Shown here: positions 27,710 through 36,664 of the stretch, in pieces
Numbering within the stretch: the first letter of the stretch is position 1
Layout of the letters: the number at the start of each line of letters is the position of its first letter
NCBI RefSeq assembly: GCF_040267705.1
Contig: NZ_CP158374.1
Coordinates: 3,100,001 to 3,164,000 of the forward strand
Length of the DNA stretch: 64,000 bases
Source: Agromyces sp. G08B096
Lineage (GTDB): Bacteria > Actinomycetota > Actinomycetes > Actinomycetales > Microbacteriaceae
Direction: 5' to 3'
Translations under genes and position numbers: made by a program
Notes under the pieces: model-generated
Database searches by the model: none
What the model saw: the letters and a program-made list of their open reading frames with translations, nothing else
Told to the model about the DNA's origin: nothing

Positions 27710-27744
27710 CGGGGCCGATGGGCGACTCGCCCATCGGCCCCGTC
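27708..27744. terminator. Strong bidirectional terminator
   Basis: Perfect 16-bp stem (27708-27723 with 27729-27744) and a GACTC loop. It begins inside the dinB stop codon and lies 17 nt past the end of the convergent gene at 27761. Confidence 0.85.
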
Positions 27745-27760
27745 GGGCGCGGTCTCCGAC

Positions 27761-30328
27761 CTACTCGGCGGCGGCGCGTGCGCGGCGCCGCACCACGACG
27801 AGCGCGGCACCGCCCGCGGCGAGCAGCAGCAGCGCGAGGCCGCCGACCCACGCTCCCTCGAAGCCGGTCGAGGCGAGGTCGCGCTCGCTTCCGCCGGCGG
27901 TCGTCGAGCCGGCTCTGCCATCCGGAGCGCCGCCGCCGCCCGCGCCCGGTCCGGCACCGGGACCGGTGCCGGGGTCGACCGGCGCGGCCGCGATCGTGAA
28001 CGACCCCGTGATCGGGTCGGACACCCGGGTGCCGAAGCCCTGCCGCAGCTCGAACTCGTAGACGCCCGGCTCGGAGAGCGCGGCACGGATGCCGCCCGCC
28101 CCGACGGCCATCGCCGCGACCCCCGCGCCGCCACCGACGCCGGACACCGCCGGCGTGCCGAGCTCGATGCGCCAGGCGCCCGAGTCGTCGACGACCGCCT
28201 CGCCCTCGAGCCCGCCGGTCAGCGTCACGGTCGCGCCCGGCGTGCCGGCGCCCTCGATCGCCTCGACCGTCGAGCCGGCGGGCAGCTGGCCGCTCGGCAC
28301 CTCGGCCGCGAAACCCTCGAGCGAGGGCCGCGCCGTCAGCCATTGATCGGGCGTCGTCGGGTGGTCGATCACGCGCGTCTCGCCGATGCAGCCGTTCCAG
28401 CCGTTGCGTGCCGCGTCGTCGACCCAGTCGGCCCCGAAGATCCACGGCATGCCGCCGTTGACGCTCTGGCCGAGCACGTCGGTGGCGTTGCGGAGTACGG
28501 GCGCGCCGTCGACGTACATCGTGGTGCGGGACGTCGCCGAGTCGTTCACGAGTGCGACGTGCACCCAGCGGTCGAGGATGATCTCACCCGACCAGGAGGT
28601 CCGGTCGCCCTTCGTGGTCGTGACCGGCACCTCGGTCCATTGGAACTCCTTCAGGTTGGAGATGCCGAGCGCGGCCGGCGACGCGGTGTAGTCCCACTGC
28701 GACCAGGGCATGCCGGGCAGCTGCGAGCGGTTGCCGCTGCGGACGATGGCCTTCGACCAGGCGTTCGCCTCCGAGGTCCACGACGGGTCGACCTTCAGGA
28801 ACGTCTCGATCGTGTAGCCCTGCTCGAACCGCAGGTCGTTGACGGGGGCATCCGCGGCGGTGGCGAGATAGCTGAACCGGTCGGTGCGCTGGTCGGCGTT
28901 CGCGAAGCAGATCGCGGCGCCGTCCGACGAGAACGGGTTCGCGTCGGTGACGACCGCCACGTCGCCCGGCTGGGCGGTGCCCGACCCGGAGTCGGCGATC
29001 GCGACCCGGGCGAGGTCCGCGTCGCCCGCGACATCCTCGAACGTCTGTCCCTCTGCCACTGGGCCTTCGCCCTGTGCGCCGAACCGCCAGTGGGCGACCG
29101 TGCCGTCGACCTCGACGAAGTCGTCGCGCGAGCCCGGCTGCGCCAGACCGATCGGGTCGGGGCCCTCGAAGCCGTCGAGCAGCAGGTCGCGCGCGACCTG
29201 GGTGAGCGAGGGCTGGTCGGCCGGACCGGTCTCGAAGTCGGGCGCGAAGCCGGCGAAGCGCTCGGCGAAGTCGATATCCAGCGTGTACTGCTGGTTCGCC
29301 GCCTCCAGGAACGGCTGGTCGTACGAGGTGAGCGACTCCTGCGGCTTCTGCACCACCCAGGGCGACGCCGTCTGCACGGAGATGCGACCGGCGCCCAGGT
29401 CGAACTCGACGAGCCCGAGGTAGCCGTTGCCGCCCTCGTAGGCCATCTGGTGGTCCATGAGGATATGCGTCACCTCGTGGCCGGCGTCGTTCGCGCGGGT
29501 GTAACGGGTGGACCCGTGGAAGTGGCCGTTGAAGGTGAGGAAGATCTGGTCGTTGCCCCGGATGAGCCGCTCCCAGAGCCGCTCGCCGTACGCGTCGAGG
29601 CGCGCGGTCACCGCGTCGGCGTCGATGTTGATCAGCGAGTGCGTCGTGAGGATGGTCGGCAGGGTCGGGTGGGCGTCGAGCACGCCCTGCGCCCAGGCGA
29701 GGGACGCGTCGGAAGAGCGCCAGCCGAGCGCGAGCACGAGGAACTCCTGACCCTGGGCCTCGAACACGTGATACCGGTTGAAGCCGGTCGGGTCGCTGCC
29801 GCCGTAGCCGGGGACCGCCTCGGCGCGCGACGTGCCGAACCACTGCAGGTAGGGCTCGGCGGCGAGGTCGTAGTCGGTGTCGTACCAGTCATCGCGCGAG
29901 TTCCGCACGTCGTGGTTGCCGGCGAGGATCGAGTACGGCATGCCCGCCTCGTCGAGCGTGTCCATGGCGCGATCGGCCGCCTGCCACTCGACGCCCCGGT
30001 TCACCTGGTCGACGACGTCGCCGAGGTGGGCGACGAACGGGATGTTCAGCTCGTCGCGGTGTTCGGCGAGCCACTCCGTCTGCACGGCGAACGGATCGCT
30101 GCCGTACCGCGGCACGAACTGGTCGGCCGAATAGCGGGAGTAGAACTGGGTGTCGGGCAGCACGGCGAGCGTGAACCGAGAGCCGAGTTCGCCCGGCTCG
30201 GCTTCGGCCGCCGTGGCGAGCGTGGGGGCGGTGAGCAGGGCACCGGCCGCGGCGAGCGCGGCACCGGCGGCGAGCGAGCGGATGCCGCGCCGCGGTGCGG
30301 CCCGGTGGCGTGGGGGAACGAGCGTCAC
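27761..30328 (-). CDS. Cell-wall-anchored metallophosphoesterase with LamG-like domain
   Basis: 855-residue exported protein. Order: Sec signal peptide (about 1-40, Ala-rich core, TATAA end), calcineurin-like phosphoesterase (about 50-350) with PDTQ, GDVVDQ, GNHD and NGHFHG metal motifs, a concanavalin/LamG-like domain (about 420-640), a beta-sandwich with GTPGATVTLTGG (about 660-760), a Gly/Pro linker, then LASTG, hydrophobic segment and basic tail. LASTG fits a class E sortase substrate (LAXTG). It probably cleaves a phosphoester outside the cell, released phosphate or nucleotide being plausible; substrate unknown. Confidence 0.85.
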   Translation of the reverse strand: MTLVPPRHRAAPRRGIRSLAAGAALAAAGALLTAPTLATAAEAEPGELGSRFTLAVLPDTQFYSRYSADQFVPRYGSDPFAVQTEWLAEHRDELNIPFVAHLGDVVDQVNRGVEWQAADRAMDTLDEAGMPYSILAGNHDVRNSRDDWYDTDYDLAAEPYLQWFGTSRAEAVPGYGGSDPTGFNRYHVFEAQGQEFLVLALGWRSSDASLAWAQGVLDAHPTLPTILTTHSLINIDADAVTARLDAYGERLWERLIRGNDQIFLTFNGHFHGSTRYTRANDAGHEVTHILMDHQMAYEGGNGYLGLVEFDLGAGRISVQTASPWVVQKPQESLTSYDQPFLEAANQQYTLDIDFAERFAGFAPDFETGPADQPSLTQVARDLLLDGFEGPDPIGLAQPGSRDDFVEVDGTVAHWRFGAQGEGPVAEGQTFEDVAGDADLARVAIADSGSGTAQPGDVAVVTDANPFSSDGAAICFANADQRTDRFSYLATAADAPVNDLRFEQGYTIETFLKVDPSWTSEANAWSKAIVRSGNRSQLPGMPWSQWDYTASPAALGISNLKEFQWTEVPVTTTKGDRTSWSGEIILDRWVHVALVNDSATSRTTMYVDGAPVLRNATDVLGQSVNGGMPWIFGADWVDDAARNGWNGCIGETRVIDHPTTPDQWLTARPSLEGFAAEVPSGQLPAGSTVEAIEGAGTPGATVTLTGGLEGEAVVDDSGAWRIELGTPAVSGVGGGAGVAAMAVGAGGIRAALSEPGVYEFELRQGFGTRVSDPITGSFTIAAAPVDPGTGPGAGPGAGGGGAPDGRAGSTTAGGSERDLASTGFEGAWVGGLALLLLAAGGAALVVVRRRARAAAE

Positions 30329-30577
30329 GCGAGTCCAATCCTTCGAACGGGATGCCGCCCAGGGTTCGGGCAGCCTCGATCACGCTGGCCAGGTCGGGTG
30401 AACGGGAACCGTCGGCAGCTGGTCGTCGGCCTGAACCGGACGGGAAGGGGAGCCCGGCTCCGGCGCGGCGGCGTCCGCCCGCGATGCGGCGCGACTCCCG
30501 CCCGACGCGGTGCGGCTTTCCCGGTCGCGGTCGCGCGCTCACCGCTACCATGACGTCGACGAAGAGACGGGAGCGGC

Positions 30578-31282
30578 ATGACCGACGGCACCGGACAGCA
30601 GATCGCGGCGGGCTGGTACCCCGACCCCGCGGGCTCGGGAGGGCAACGCTGGTGGGACGGCACCGGCTGGACGTCGCACGTCGCGCCGCCGGTCGTGGCC
30701 CCGGCCTCGGCCGCGGCCGCGCCCGCCGCCCCGGTGGCTCCGCCGGCTCCTGCAGCTCCCGCTGCTCAGCCGTACCGGCCGGAGCTGGTCGGCGGAGACA
30801 TCCAGGTGCCGGCGTCGACGCCGACCGGTACCGTGTGGATTTGGCTGCTCATCTTCGTGCCGCTCGTGTCCCTCCTCCCGCTGTTCCTCTGGGACCCCCT
30901 CAGCTCGATGTCGGGTGCGCTCACTCAGCCGTACGCAGCCCCGTTCGCGACGTTCCTCGACCCGGGGTACCTCCTGATCACTGGGCTGAGCTGGGTCGTC
31001 TACGGGGTTAGCGTGTGGTTCGCCTTCCTCGACTCCGCGGCGCTCGCCCGCCTGGGGTACGCCCGCCGATTCCACTGGGCGTGGACGTTCCTCTCCTCGC
31101 TCGTATACGTCATCGGGCGGAGCGTCGTCGTGCGGCGACAGGCCGGCGGCCGCGGGCTCGGGCCGCTCTGGACGGTCGTCGCCGTCAACGTGGCCGCGTT
31201 CTGCGTCTCGATCGTGTGGATCATCTGGGTGACGGTGCGCATCTTCGAGTTCAGCATGGCGTCGGCGCTCACGACCTACTGA
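30578..31282 (+). CDS. DUF2510 domain membrane protein
   Basis: 234 residues. N-terminal DUF2510 (about 8-36) with AGWYPDPAG and RWWDGTGWT, an Ala/Pro linker (40-75), then four predicted membrane segments. DUF2510 sits on the cytoplasmic side of many actinobacterial membrane proteins; its role is not known. TACCAT (30546-30551) gives a leader of about 20 nt with GGGAG before the ATG. It ends 4 nt from the convergent hydrolase gene, leaving no room for a separate terminator. The 249-bp gap upstream (30329-30577) shows no other feature. Confidence 0.8.
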   Translation: MTDGTGQQIAAGWYPDPAGSGGQRWWDGTGWTSHVAPPVVAPASAAAAPAAPVAPPAPAAPAAQPYRPELVGGDIQVPASTPTGTVWIWLLIFVPLVSLLPLFLWDPLSSMSGALTQPYAAPFATFLDPGYLLITGLSWVVYGVSVWFAFLDSAALARLGYARRFHWAWTFLSSLVYVIGRSVVVRRQAGGRGLGPLWTVVAVNVAAFCVSIVWIIWVTVRIFEFSMASALTTY

Positions 31283-31286
31283 CGCC

Positions 31287-31994
31287 TCAGGCCGCGGGCC
31301 GCCCGGCGCCGGCTCGATCCGCGTCGAGGAAGGTCTGAATGGCGGCCGAGGTGCGATCCGGGCACTCGAGCATGGGCAGGTGTCCCGACGGGAGCTCGCC
31401 GCTCCAGTGCTCGCCGAGCCGCTGCGCGAACCGGCGCTGCAGCGCGGCGGGGAACTCCGGGTCTCGCGTCGTGCCGAGGTAGCCGCGGGCGGCGGTGAAC
31501 GGGCCGTCACCGGTGCGGTCGAGGTAGAGCCTCGACGACTCGGGGGCGAACTCGGCGACGAGCCGGTCGGCGGTCGCCTCCGGGATTCCCGCGGCGACGC
31601 CCCGGCGGATGGCGGACTCCGGCGGCCGGGTGCCCGCGAGGCGGAGCATCGCCGCGAGCAGCCAGCGGTTGGGCGCGGGCATCGCCGACACGAACGAGTC
31701 GCCCGGCGCCGGGACGGCCGCGGCGAGCCCGAGGACCGCGGCGACCCGGTCGGGCGCGCGCCGCGCGAGCTCCAGGCCCACGACGCCGCCGATGGAGTGG
31801 GCGACGACGGCGAACCGCTCGGCGGGGGCGGCATCCAGTGCGGCTGCGACGTGGTCGGACAGGGAGGCATCCGGGTCTGTAGGCCGGGGCGCGACCGCGC
31901 TCGTGGACGGGAGCGACGCGCGGACGTCGTCCCAGATCCACGGCTGGAGGCCGGCACCGCTGAGGAAGAGGACGGGAAGGCTGGTTTCGGTCAT
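31287..31994 (-). CDS. Alpha/beta hydrolase
   Basis: 235-residue alpha/beta-hydrolase fold protein with PVLFLSGAGLQPWIWDDV at the oxyanion region, the nucleophile elbow in VAHSIGGVVGLEL (Ser near residue 67) and a late LPSGHLPMLECPD holding the catalytic His. No signal peptide. It looks like an esterase or lactonase-type enzyme; substrate unknown. Divergent from the WYL regulator gene 49 bp away, which makes it the most likely target of that regulator. Confidence 0.82.
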   Translation of the reverse strand: MTETSLPVLFLSGAGLQPWIWDDVRASLPSTSAVAPRPTDPDASLSDHVAAALDAAPAERFAVVAHSIGGVVGLELARRAPDRVAAVLGLAAAVPAPGDSFVSAMPAPNRWLLAAMLRLAGTRPPESAIRRGVAAGIPEATADRLVAEFAPESSRLYLDRTGDGPFTAARGYLGTTRDPEFPAALQRRFAQRLGEHWSGELPSGHLPMLECPDRTSAAIQTFLDADRAGAGRPAA

Positions 31995-32016
31995 ACGGCC
32001 ATGCTTTCGGCCGCGG

Positions 32017-32035
32017 ATGTCACCCCTATGTCACC
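32017..32035. promoter_or_regulatory. ATGTCACC direct repeat, candidate WYL-regulator operator
   Basis: ATGTCACC at 32017-32024 and again at 32028-32035, an 11-bp period (one helical turn), within the 49-bp divergent region. Candidate binding site for the regulator encoded next to it. Confidence 0.4.
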
Positions 32036-32043
32036 ATTTCTGG

Positions 32044-32739
32044 ATGAATCGCACCGACCGGCTCTACGCGCTCCGCGAGGAGCTCCGCCGCGCCGGGGAG
32101 GCCGGGCGCACCGCGGAACGACTGGCCGAGACGTTCGAGGTGAGCGTCCGCACCGTGAAGCGCGACATCTCCTCGCTGCAGCAGGGCGGCTTCCCCGTGT
32201 GGGCGAGGCCCGGGCCGGGCGGCGGGTACGTCGTCGACCGGCACGCGACCCTCCCGCCGGCGAACTTCACCGAGTCCGAGATCGCCGGGCTCGCCGCGGC
32301 CGTGTCGGCCCACCGCGGACAGCCGTTCGAACAGCACGCCCGACTGGTCCTCACGAAGGCCCTCGGACTGCTGGGCGCAGCGGCGAGAACTCGCGCCGAA
32401 GCGCTCACCAGCCGGGTCTGGATCGACGCCGACTCCGAAGCCTCCGAAGCCGCCGCACGAGGCGGCATCGAGCGCGCCCTGAGCGAGATGCGCATCGTCT
32501 CGCTCCGCGTGCGCGACCGCGATGGGGGCCTCACCGAGCACCGCGTCGACCCCATCCTCCTGGCCCGCACCCGCGGCCACTGGTATTTCGTCGGCCACTC
32601 CGACACGGTCGGCGCGATCCGCTGGTTCCGGCTCGACCGCATCGACCGGGCCAGCCCGACGAGCGAGCCGGCGTCGGGCATCCCCGTCAGCGAGGTGGGT
32701 GCTCCGCCCGCGACCGCCGCTCCCCTCAGTGCGTTCTGA
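32044..32739 (+). CDS. HTH-WYL-domain (YafY-like) transcriptional regulator
   Basis: 231 residues: N-terminal winged helix (about 1-60) with VSVRTVKRDISSLQQGG, then a WYL-type domain including RVDPILLARTRGHWYFVGH and WFRLDRIDRA near the end. WYL proteins sense small ligands or nucleic acid and often control a neighbouring gene. ATG 32044 begins MNRTDRLYALREELR, the classic start of this family. Divergent from the hydrolase gene, with a direct repeat between them. No WCX extension is evident. Confidence 0.86.
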   Translation: MNRTDRLYALREELRRAGEAGRTAERLAETFEVSVRTVKRDISSLQQGGFPVWARPGPGGGYVVDRHATLPPANFTESEIAGLAAAVSAHRGQPFEQHARLVLTKALGLLGAAARTRAEALTSRVWIDADSEASEAAARGGIERALSEMRIVSLRVRDRDGGLTEHRVDPILLARTRGHWYFVGHSDTVGAIRWFRLDRIDRASPTSEPASGIPVSEVGAPPATAAPLSAF

Positions 32740-32775
32740 GCAGGCCGACGCGCTCAGGCGCGGGGGGCGTCGCCG

Positions 32776-33639
32776 TCAGTCTTCCGGCGCGCGGTAGCGC
32801 TCCTCCGGCTGGAAGGCGATCTCCGCCGACTCGTCGAACTCGAGAGCGACCGAGCCCTCGCCGTCGGTCAGGACGACCATGCGCGTCCCGACGACGGGGA
32901 CGCGATCGGCGTCCGCGCGCATGCGAGCCCGCGCGAGCCGCTGGGCGCCGTCGGCGTCGTAGGTCGCCTCGATCGTGAACTGCGGCTGGCTGCCGACCCA
33001 GTGGTTGCCGAAGGTCACATCCGTGAGCACGGCCGCGTGGCGCCGTCCGTTCGCGCGAAGTCGCTCGAGGGTCCGCTGGCGCGACCGCGCGTGGTGGATC
33101 GCCCCGGGCAGTCGGCACAGGATCACGAGCGCCCACACGGCGTAGACGGCGCCGATGAGGGCGCTCAGCTCGCGAGGGATGTCGGGCGCAGTGGCGATCC
33201 GCTCGAGGTCGAACGGCGGCTCGGGGTCGGTGCGGAGGCTCGCGGCGAGCCATCCCGCCGTGCCGGCGGCCAGACCCGCGCTCACCGTCAGCCAGGCGAG
33301 GAGGCCGGCCACCCGCGTCTGACCGAACGAGGCCTTCGCACGTTCGTACACCCAGATCGACTGGAGGATCGCGAACCAGCCGAGCGCCAGCGCGGCCACC
33401 GCCGCCCACGGGCTCCCCAACACTCGGCCGACCTCCGAGCCCGGAGCGAGACCGAACAGGGCGGCGGACATCACGAACGACACGATCGCCCACGTCGCCC
33501 AGCCGAGCACGATCCGCAGGATCACGGCCGCGCCGAGGCGTCCGACCGGCCGGCCGGGCTCGAGCGTCGTCATCCGCCCGCCGCGATCCGTGGTCGACAG
33601 GGTGGGCAGGCGGTCGACCGCCGTGATCTCATTCGACAC
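32776..33639 (-). CDS. Hypothetical four-TM membrane protein with soluble C-terminal domain
   Basis: 287 residues. Four predicted membrane segments (about 37-60, 78-98, 108-132, 158-178) are followed by a soluble C-terminal region of about 105 residues with alternating strands (TIEATYDADGAQRLARA, VGTRMVVLTDGEG) that looks like a small beta-barrel. No catalytic motif seen; I do not recognise a family. GTG 33639 is chosen because GGAGGAGGG lies 8 nt upstream. Sits between the WYL regulator and a reductase-like gene without clear linkage. Confidence 0.65.
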   Translation of the reverse strand: MSNEITAVDRLPTLSTTDRGGRMTTLEPGRPVGRLGAAVILRIVLGWATWAIVSFVMSAALFGLAPGSEVGRVLGSPWAAVAALALGWFAILQSIWVYERAKASFGQTRVAGLLAWLTVSAGLAAGTAGWLAASLRTDPEPPFDLERIATAPDIPRELSALIGAVYAVWALVILCRLPGAIHHARSRQRTLERLRANGRRHAAVLTDVTFGNHWVGSQPQFTIEATYDADGAQRLARARMRADADRVPVVGTRMVVLTDGEGSVALEFDESAEIAFQPEERYRAPED

Positions 33640-33760
33640 GCGTGCCCTCCTCCGCTGCGCTGTCCCTATCAGAGCACGTCGCAGGCGCCGCGATCAACGA
33701 GTCCGGTCGGGTCGGTCGAGGGCTAGGTCAGGACGCTGGGGATCCGCGTGCTCGACGCTG

Positions 33761-34849
33761 CTACCGCACCGCCTGAACCGCGGACGCCTGCTGCAGCGAC
33801 CAGCTGAGGTCGGGCCTCAGCTCGTCGAGGAAGCTCGCCGCGTCGAACATGGCGCCGGCCGAGGCGACCCCCGTGGTGCGAGTCCGGCCTTCGAGGATGC
33901 GCTCGACCGCTGTGACGGCGAGCGGGCCGGTGATGGCGTAGATGTCGCGACCCCAGGCGGCGGCACGGCGCTGCTCCGTTCCGCGGCGGACCACGACGTC
34001 GACGACGAAGGTCTGCTCCGATCGGCCCCGCTCGTCGGAGCTGTCTGGGCCCGGAGTCTCGGGCGAGATGAGCTGCGTCACCGCGTCGACGGTCATGAAG
34101 CAGGTCACCTCGGGCACGCGCAGGTGCTTCGGGATGGTGACGATGTCGGCCATCGAGAAGTGGCTCCGCACCTGGCGTGCGCCGGCCTCGGGGAAGTCCC
34201 ACTCGGTCGTCTCCGACAGGTCGTCGCCGTACTGGAGGCCGCCCTCGCGGTAGGTGACGTGGCGCCCGTCGCGTCGCTCCCGGGAGACCGCGCCGGCGGC
34301 GCGCGTGCCGACGGTCGGCCGCCAGCCGCTCAGACCGTACGCGACGAGCACCTCGTCGGCGTCCTCCCAGTCGTCTGCGGCGACTGTCGCGAGCAGGTCG
34401 CCCAACCCTCCGAAGAAGGCCATCGCCGGGACGACGACCGCATGCTCCGCGCCCGCCTGAGCCCCGAATCGGCTGAAGGTGTCCTCGTTCGCCTCGATCT
34501 CGGCGGCGACGTCGACGTAGGCGGCGCCTCGCCTCAGCGCCGCCTCGAGCAGCGGTCCCGCGGTCAGCGCGAACGGCCCGGCGCAGTTGACGACGACCGC
34601 GACATCCCTCATCGCGTCGTCGAGCGCGGCGGCATCGGTCACGTCGGCGGCCCGCGCCTCGAGACCATGCGCCTCGGCGAGTCGCTCGAGCGCCGCAGCG
34701 TCGCGCCCGGCGAGCACCGGCCGACGTCCGCGTCGGAGGAGTTCGTCGACCACGAATCGCCCGGTGTGCCCGTATGCCCCGTAGACCAGGATGCCCCGGC
34801 CGTCTGCGGAGCCCGCCGACGCGGCGTGCCCCTCCGTGTGCTGCTGCAC
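33761..34849 (-). CDS. Saccharopine dehydrogenase-like NAD(P)-binding oxidoreductase
   Basis: 362-residue Rossmann protein of the saccharopine dehydrogenase NADP-binding / trans-acting enoyl reductase type. Seen: ILVYGAYGHTGRFVVDELLRRG (dinucleotide-binding GxxGxxG), VVVNCAGPF, and YVDVAAEIEANEDTF after the fold. True substrates of these stand-alone homologues are mostly unknown. AAGGAGA lies before GTG 34849. It is upstream of a hypothetical membrane protein on the same strand, separated by about 120 bp. Confidence 0.82.
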   Translation of the reverse strand: MQQHTEGHAASAGSADGRGILVYGAYGHTGRFVVDELLRRGRRPVLAGRDAAALERLAEAHGLEARAADVTDAAALDDAMRDVAVVVNCAGPFALTAGPLLEAALRRGAAYVDVAAEIEANEDTFSRFGAQAGAEHAVVVPAMAFFGGLGDLLATVAADDWEDADEVLVAYGLSGWRPTVGTRAAGAVSRERRDGRHVTYREGGLQYGDDLSETTEWDFPEAGARQVRSHFSMADIVTIPKHLRVPEVTCFMTVDAVTQLISPETPGPDSSDERGRSEQTFVVDVVVRRGTEQRRAAAWGRDIYAITGPLAVTAVERILEGRTRTTGVASAGAMFDAASFLDELRPDLSWSLQQASAVQAVR

Positions 34850-34930
34850 TCCGTCTCCTTCGTCAGACCCTGCGGCGGCGCCCGCCGCGAGTGAACCTAT
34901 CAGGCGGCACGGACACCGCGACCGAGGTGC

Positions 34931-35539
34931 TCACGCGGTGAGCGCGGGCGTCCGGATGGGGCGCAGCGCGCGCGACCACGTCGCGACCTCGTCCACCACC
35001 CGCGCCAGGTCGTCCGCGTGGCGGGCATCCGGGGCGAATACGCCGGTGGCGGTCGGGTCGCCGAGGTCGACGCCGCGGTAGTCGAAGTCGGTGTACGTGT
35101 TCAAGACCACCTGCGACCGGACCACCGCGAGGTGCAGCTCGGCGGCGACCTGCCGCAGCTGCTCGACGGCGCGGACCCCGCCGTTGACGCCGTAGCTCAC
35201 GAAGCCAACGGCCTTGTGGTGCCACTCGGCGAAGAGGAAGTCGATGGCGTTCTTGAACGGCCCGGGCACGCCGTGGTTGTACTCGGGGGTCACGAAGAGG
35301 TACCCGTCGAACGAGTCGATCGCCTCCGACCACCGTCGGGTGTGCTCGTGGGCGTAGATCCCCCACGCACCCGGAGCGGGTTCGTCGAGGACCGGGAGGG
35401 CGAAATCGGCGATATCGACGAGTTCGAGCTCGACGCCCTCGGGCGCCGTCCGGCGCGCGGTGGCGAGGGCCCAGTCGGCGACGGCCGCACCGCGGCGGTG
35501 GGTGCGGGTACTGCCGAGCACGATGGCGAGACGGATCAT
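34931..35539 (-). CDS. NADPH-dependent FMN reductase (azoreductase-like)
   Basis: 202-residue flavodoxin-fold reductase. Seen: phosphate loop GSTRTHRRGAAVADW (9-23), the quinone/FMN contact FVTPEYNHGVPGPFKNAIDFL (conserved PEYN) and VSYGVNGG. It reduces FMN, quinones or azo compounds with NAD(P)H in the cytoplasm. The start codon and an AGGAAGG site lie just beyond a perfect inverted repeat shared with the divergent TetR gene, so expression is very likely TetR-controlled and induced by an electrophile or quinone. Confidence 0.9.
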   Translation of the reverse strand: MIRLAIVLGSTRTHRRGAAVADWALATARRTAPEGVELELVDIADFALPVLDEPAPGAWGIYAHEHTRRWSEAIDSFDGYLFVTPEYNHGVPGPFKNAIDFLFAEWHHKAVGFVSYGVNGGVRAVEQLRQVAAELHLAVVRSQVVLNTYTDFDYRGVDLGDPTATGVFAPDARHADDLARVVDEVATWSRALRPIRTPALTA

Positions 35540-35552
35540 GAGGCGACCTTCC

Positions 35553-35577
35553 TGTAAAGTACAACGGGTACTTTACA
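35553..35577. promoter_or_regulatory. TetR operator: perfect 10-bp inverted repeat
   Basis: TGTAAAGTAC (35553-35562), spacer AACGG, GTACTTTACA (35568-35577). It is AT-rich against a 70% GC background and lies between the reductase and TetR genes, overlapping the -35 region of the TetR promoter (-10 TAGGCT, 35581-35586). Confidence 0.85.
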
Positions 35578-35615
35578 CACTAGGCTGGTCCGCGACGCAA
35601 CCCACGAGGAGCACC

Positions 35616-36305
35616 GTGACCGCACATCCCGCGACGCACGAACCCCCCGCCGGTGCCCGCCCGGAGAAACGGCGGGCGATCCTCGCCGGCGCGCGCGACG
35701 TGTTCGCGCGCGACGGCTTCTCGCGCGCGAGCATCGACGCGATCGCCTCGGCCGCCGGGGTGTCGACCCGCACCATCTATAAGCACTTCGGCGACAAGAC
35801 CGCACTGTTCGAGGCCGTCGTGATCGAGTCGTCGCGAACGGTCGCCGAGGCCGAGATCGCGGCGCTCGACGCCCACCTCGGGGCGGTGTCGAGCGCCGAC
35901 GACGTCGAGGGGGCGCTCCGGACGTTCGCACTCGCGTGGCTCGGCGCGACGGGACGCCCGGCAGACGACCACGAGCTCGTCACGCACCGCGCACTGATCG
36001 CGCAGCTGCGCACGGACGCCGCGCAGCTGCCGGCCGAACTCCGCCGGGCCTGGTGGGCGGACGGCCCCGGACGCGTCCGGGGCGCCCTCGCCGCCGTGTT
36101 CGAGCGGTGGTCGTCGCGAGGATGGATCGAGGTCGAGGATGCCCCGCTGGCCGCGGCCCAGTTCTCGGCGTTGGTCGCGGCCGTCCCCGACCCGCTCGAG
36201 ACCGACGTGTCGGATGCGACGCGCGCGAAGCGGATCGCCGCAGGCGTCGCGACGTTCGTTCACGGGGTGTCGAACCGCAGCTCGAGCGGGCGCCGGCCCG
36301 GCTGA
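35616..36305 (+). CDS. TetR-family transcriptional repressor
   Basis: 229 residues: N-terminal TetR DNA-binding domain (about 16-75) with RRAILAGARDVFARDGF and ASAAGVSTRTIYKHFGDKTALF, then an all-helical ligand domain. GTG 35616 is preceded by GAGGAGC at 35606-35612. It should repress itself and the divergent FMN reductase through the inverted repeat at 35553-35577. The ligand pocket gives no clue to the inducer; reductase targets suggest a quinone or other electrophile. Confidence 0.9.
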   Translation: MTAHPATHEPPAGARPEKRRAILAGARDVFARDGFSRASIDAIASAAGVSTRTIYKHFGDKTALFEAVVIESSRTVAEAEIAALDAHLGAVSSADDVEGALRTFALAWLGATGRPADDHELVTHRALIAQLRTDAAQLPAELRRAWWADGPGRVRGALAAVFERWSSRGWIEVEDAPLAAAQFSALVAAVPDPLETDVSDATRAKRIAAGVATFVHGVSNRSSSGRRPG

Positions 36306-36371
36306 TCGCCGACCCGCCCGAACGGCGGAGCCGGCAGGTCGTCGCGCGAGCCGCGCGAGAGTCTGATGCGG

Positions 36372-36445
36372 TAGCGAGGGCGGGACTCGAACCCGCGACA
36401 CCACGATTATGAGCCGTGTGCTCTAACCACCTGAGCTACCCCGCC
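36372..36445 (-). tRNA. tRNA-Met (CAT)
   Basis: 74-nt cloverleaf on the minus strand. Anticodon stem-loop CACGG CTCATAA TCGTG gives CAT; D-arm AGCTCAGGTGGTTAGAGC and T-loop TTCGAGT are normal. The acceptor pairs GGCGGGG with CCTCGCT through two G-U pairs. 3' CCA is not encoded. Elongator type is likely, as position 1 is paired (G-U). Confidence 0.93.
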
Positions 36446-36483
36446 GCGAGGCTTTCGGCCGAACGAGTCGAACCGAGAACCAG

Positions 36484-36555
<72 letters not shown>

Positions 36556-36664
36556 GTGCTGCCGCTCGCGGCAACCGTACGAGGATATCACCTCGCGGGC
36601 GGTGCTCCGAATCGGCTCCGACATCGGTCGACGGCCGCCTCGAGGCGCCCTCCGAACGGGGCGT

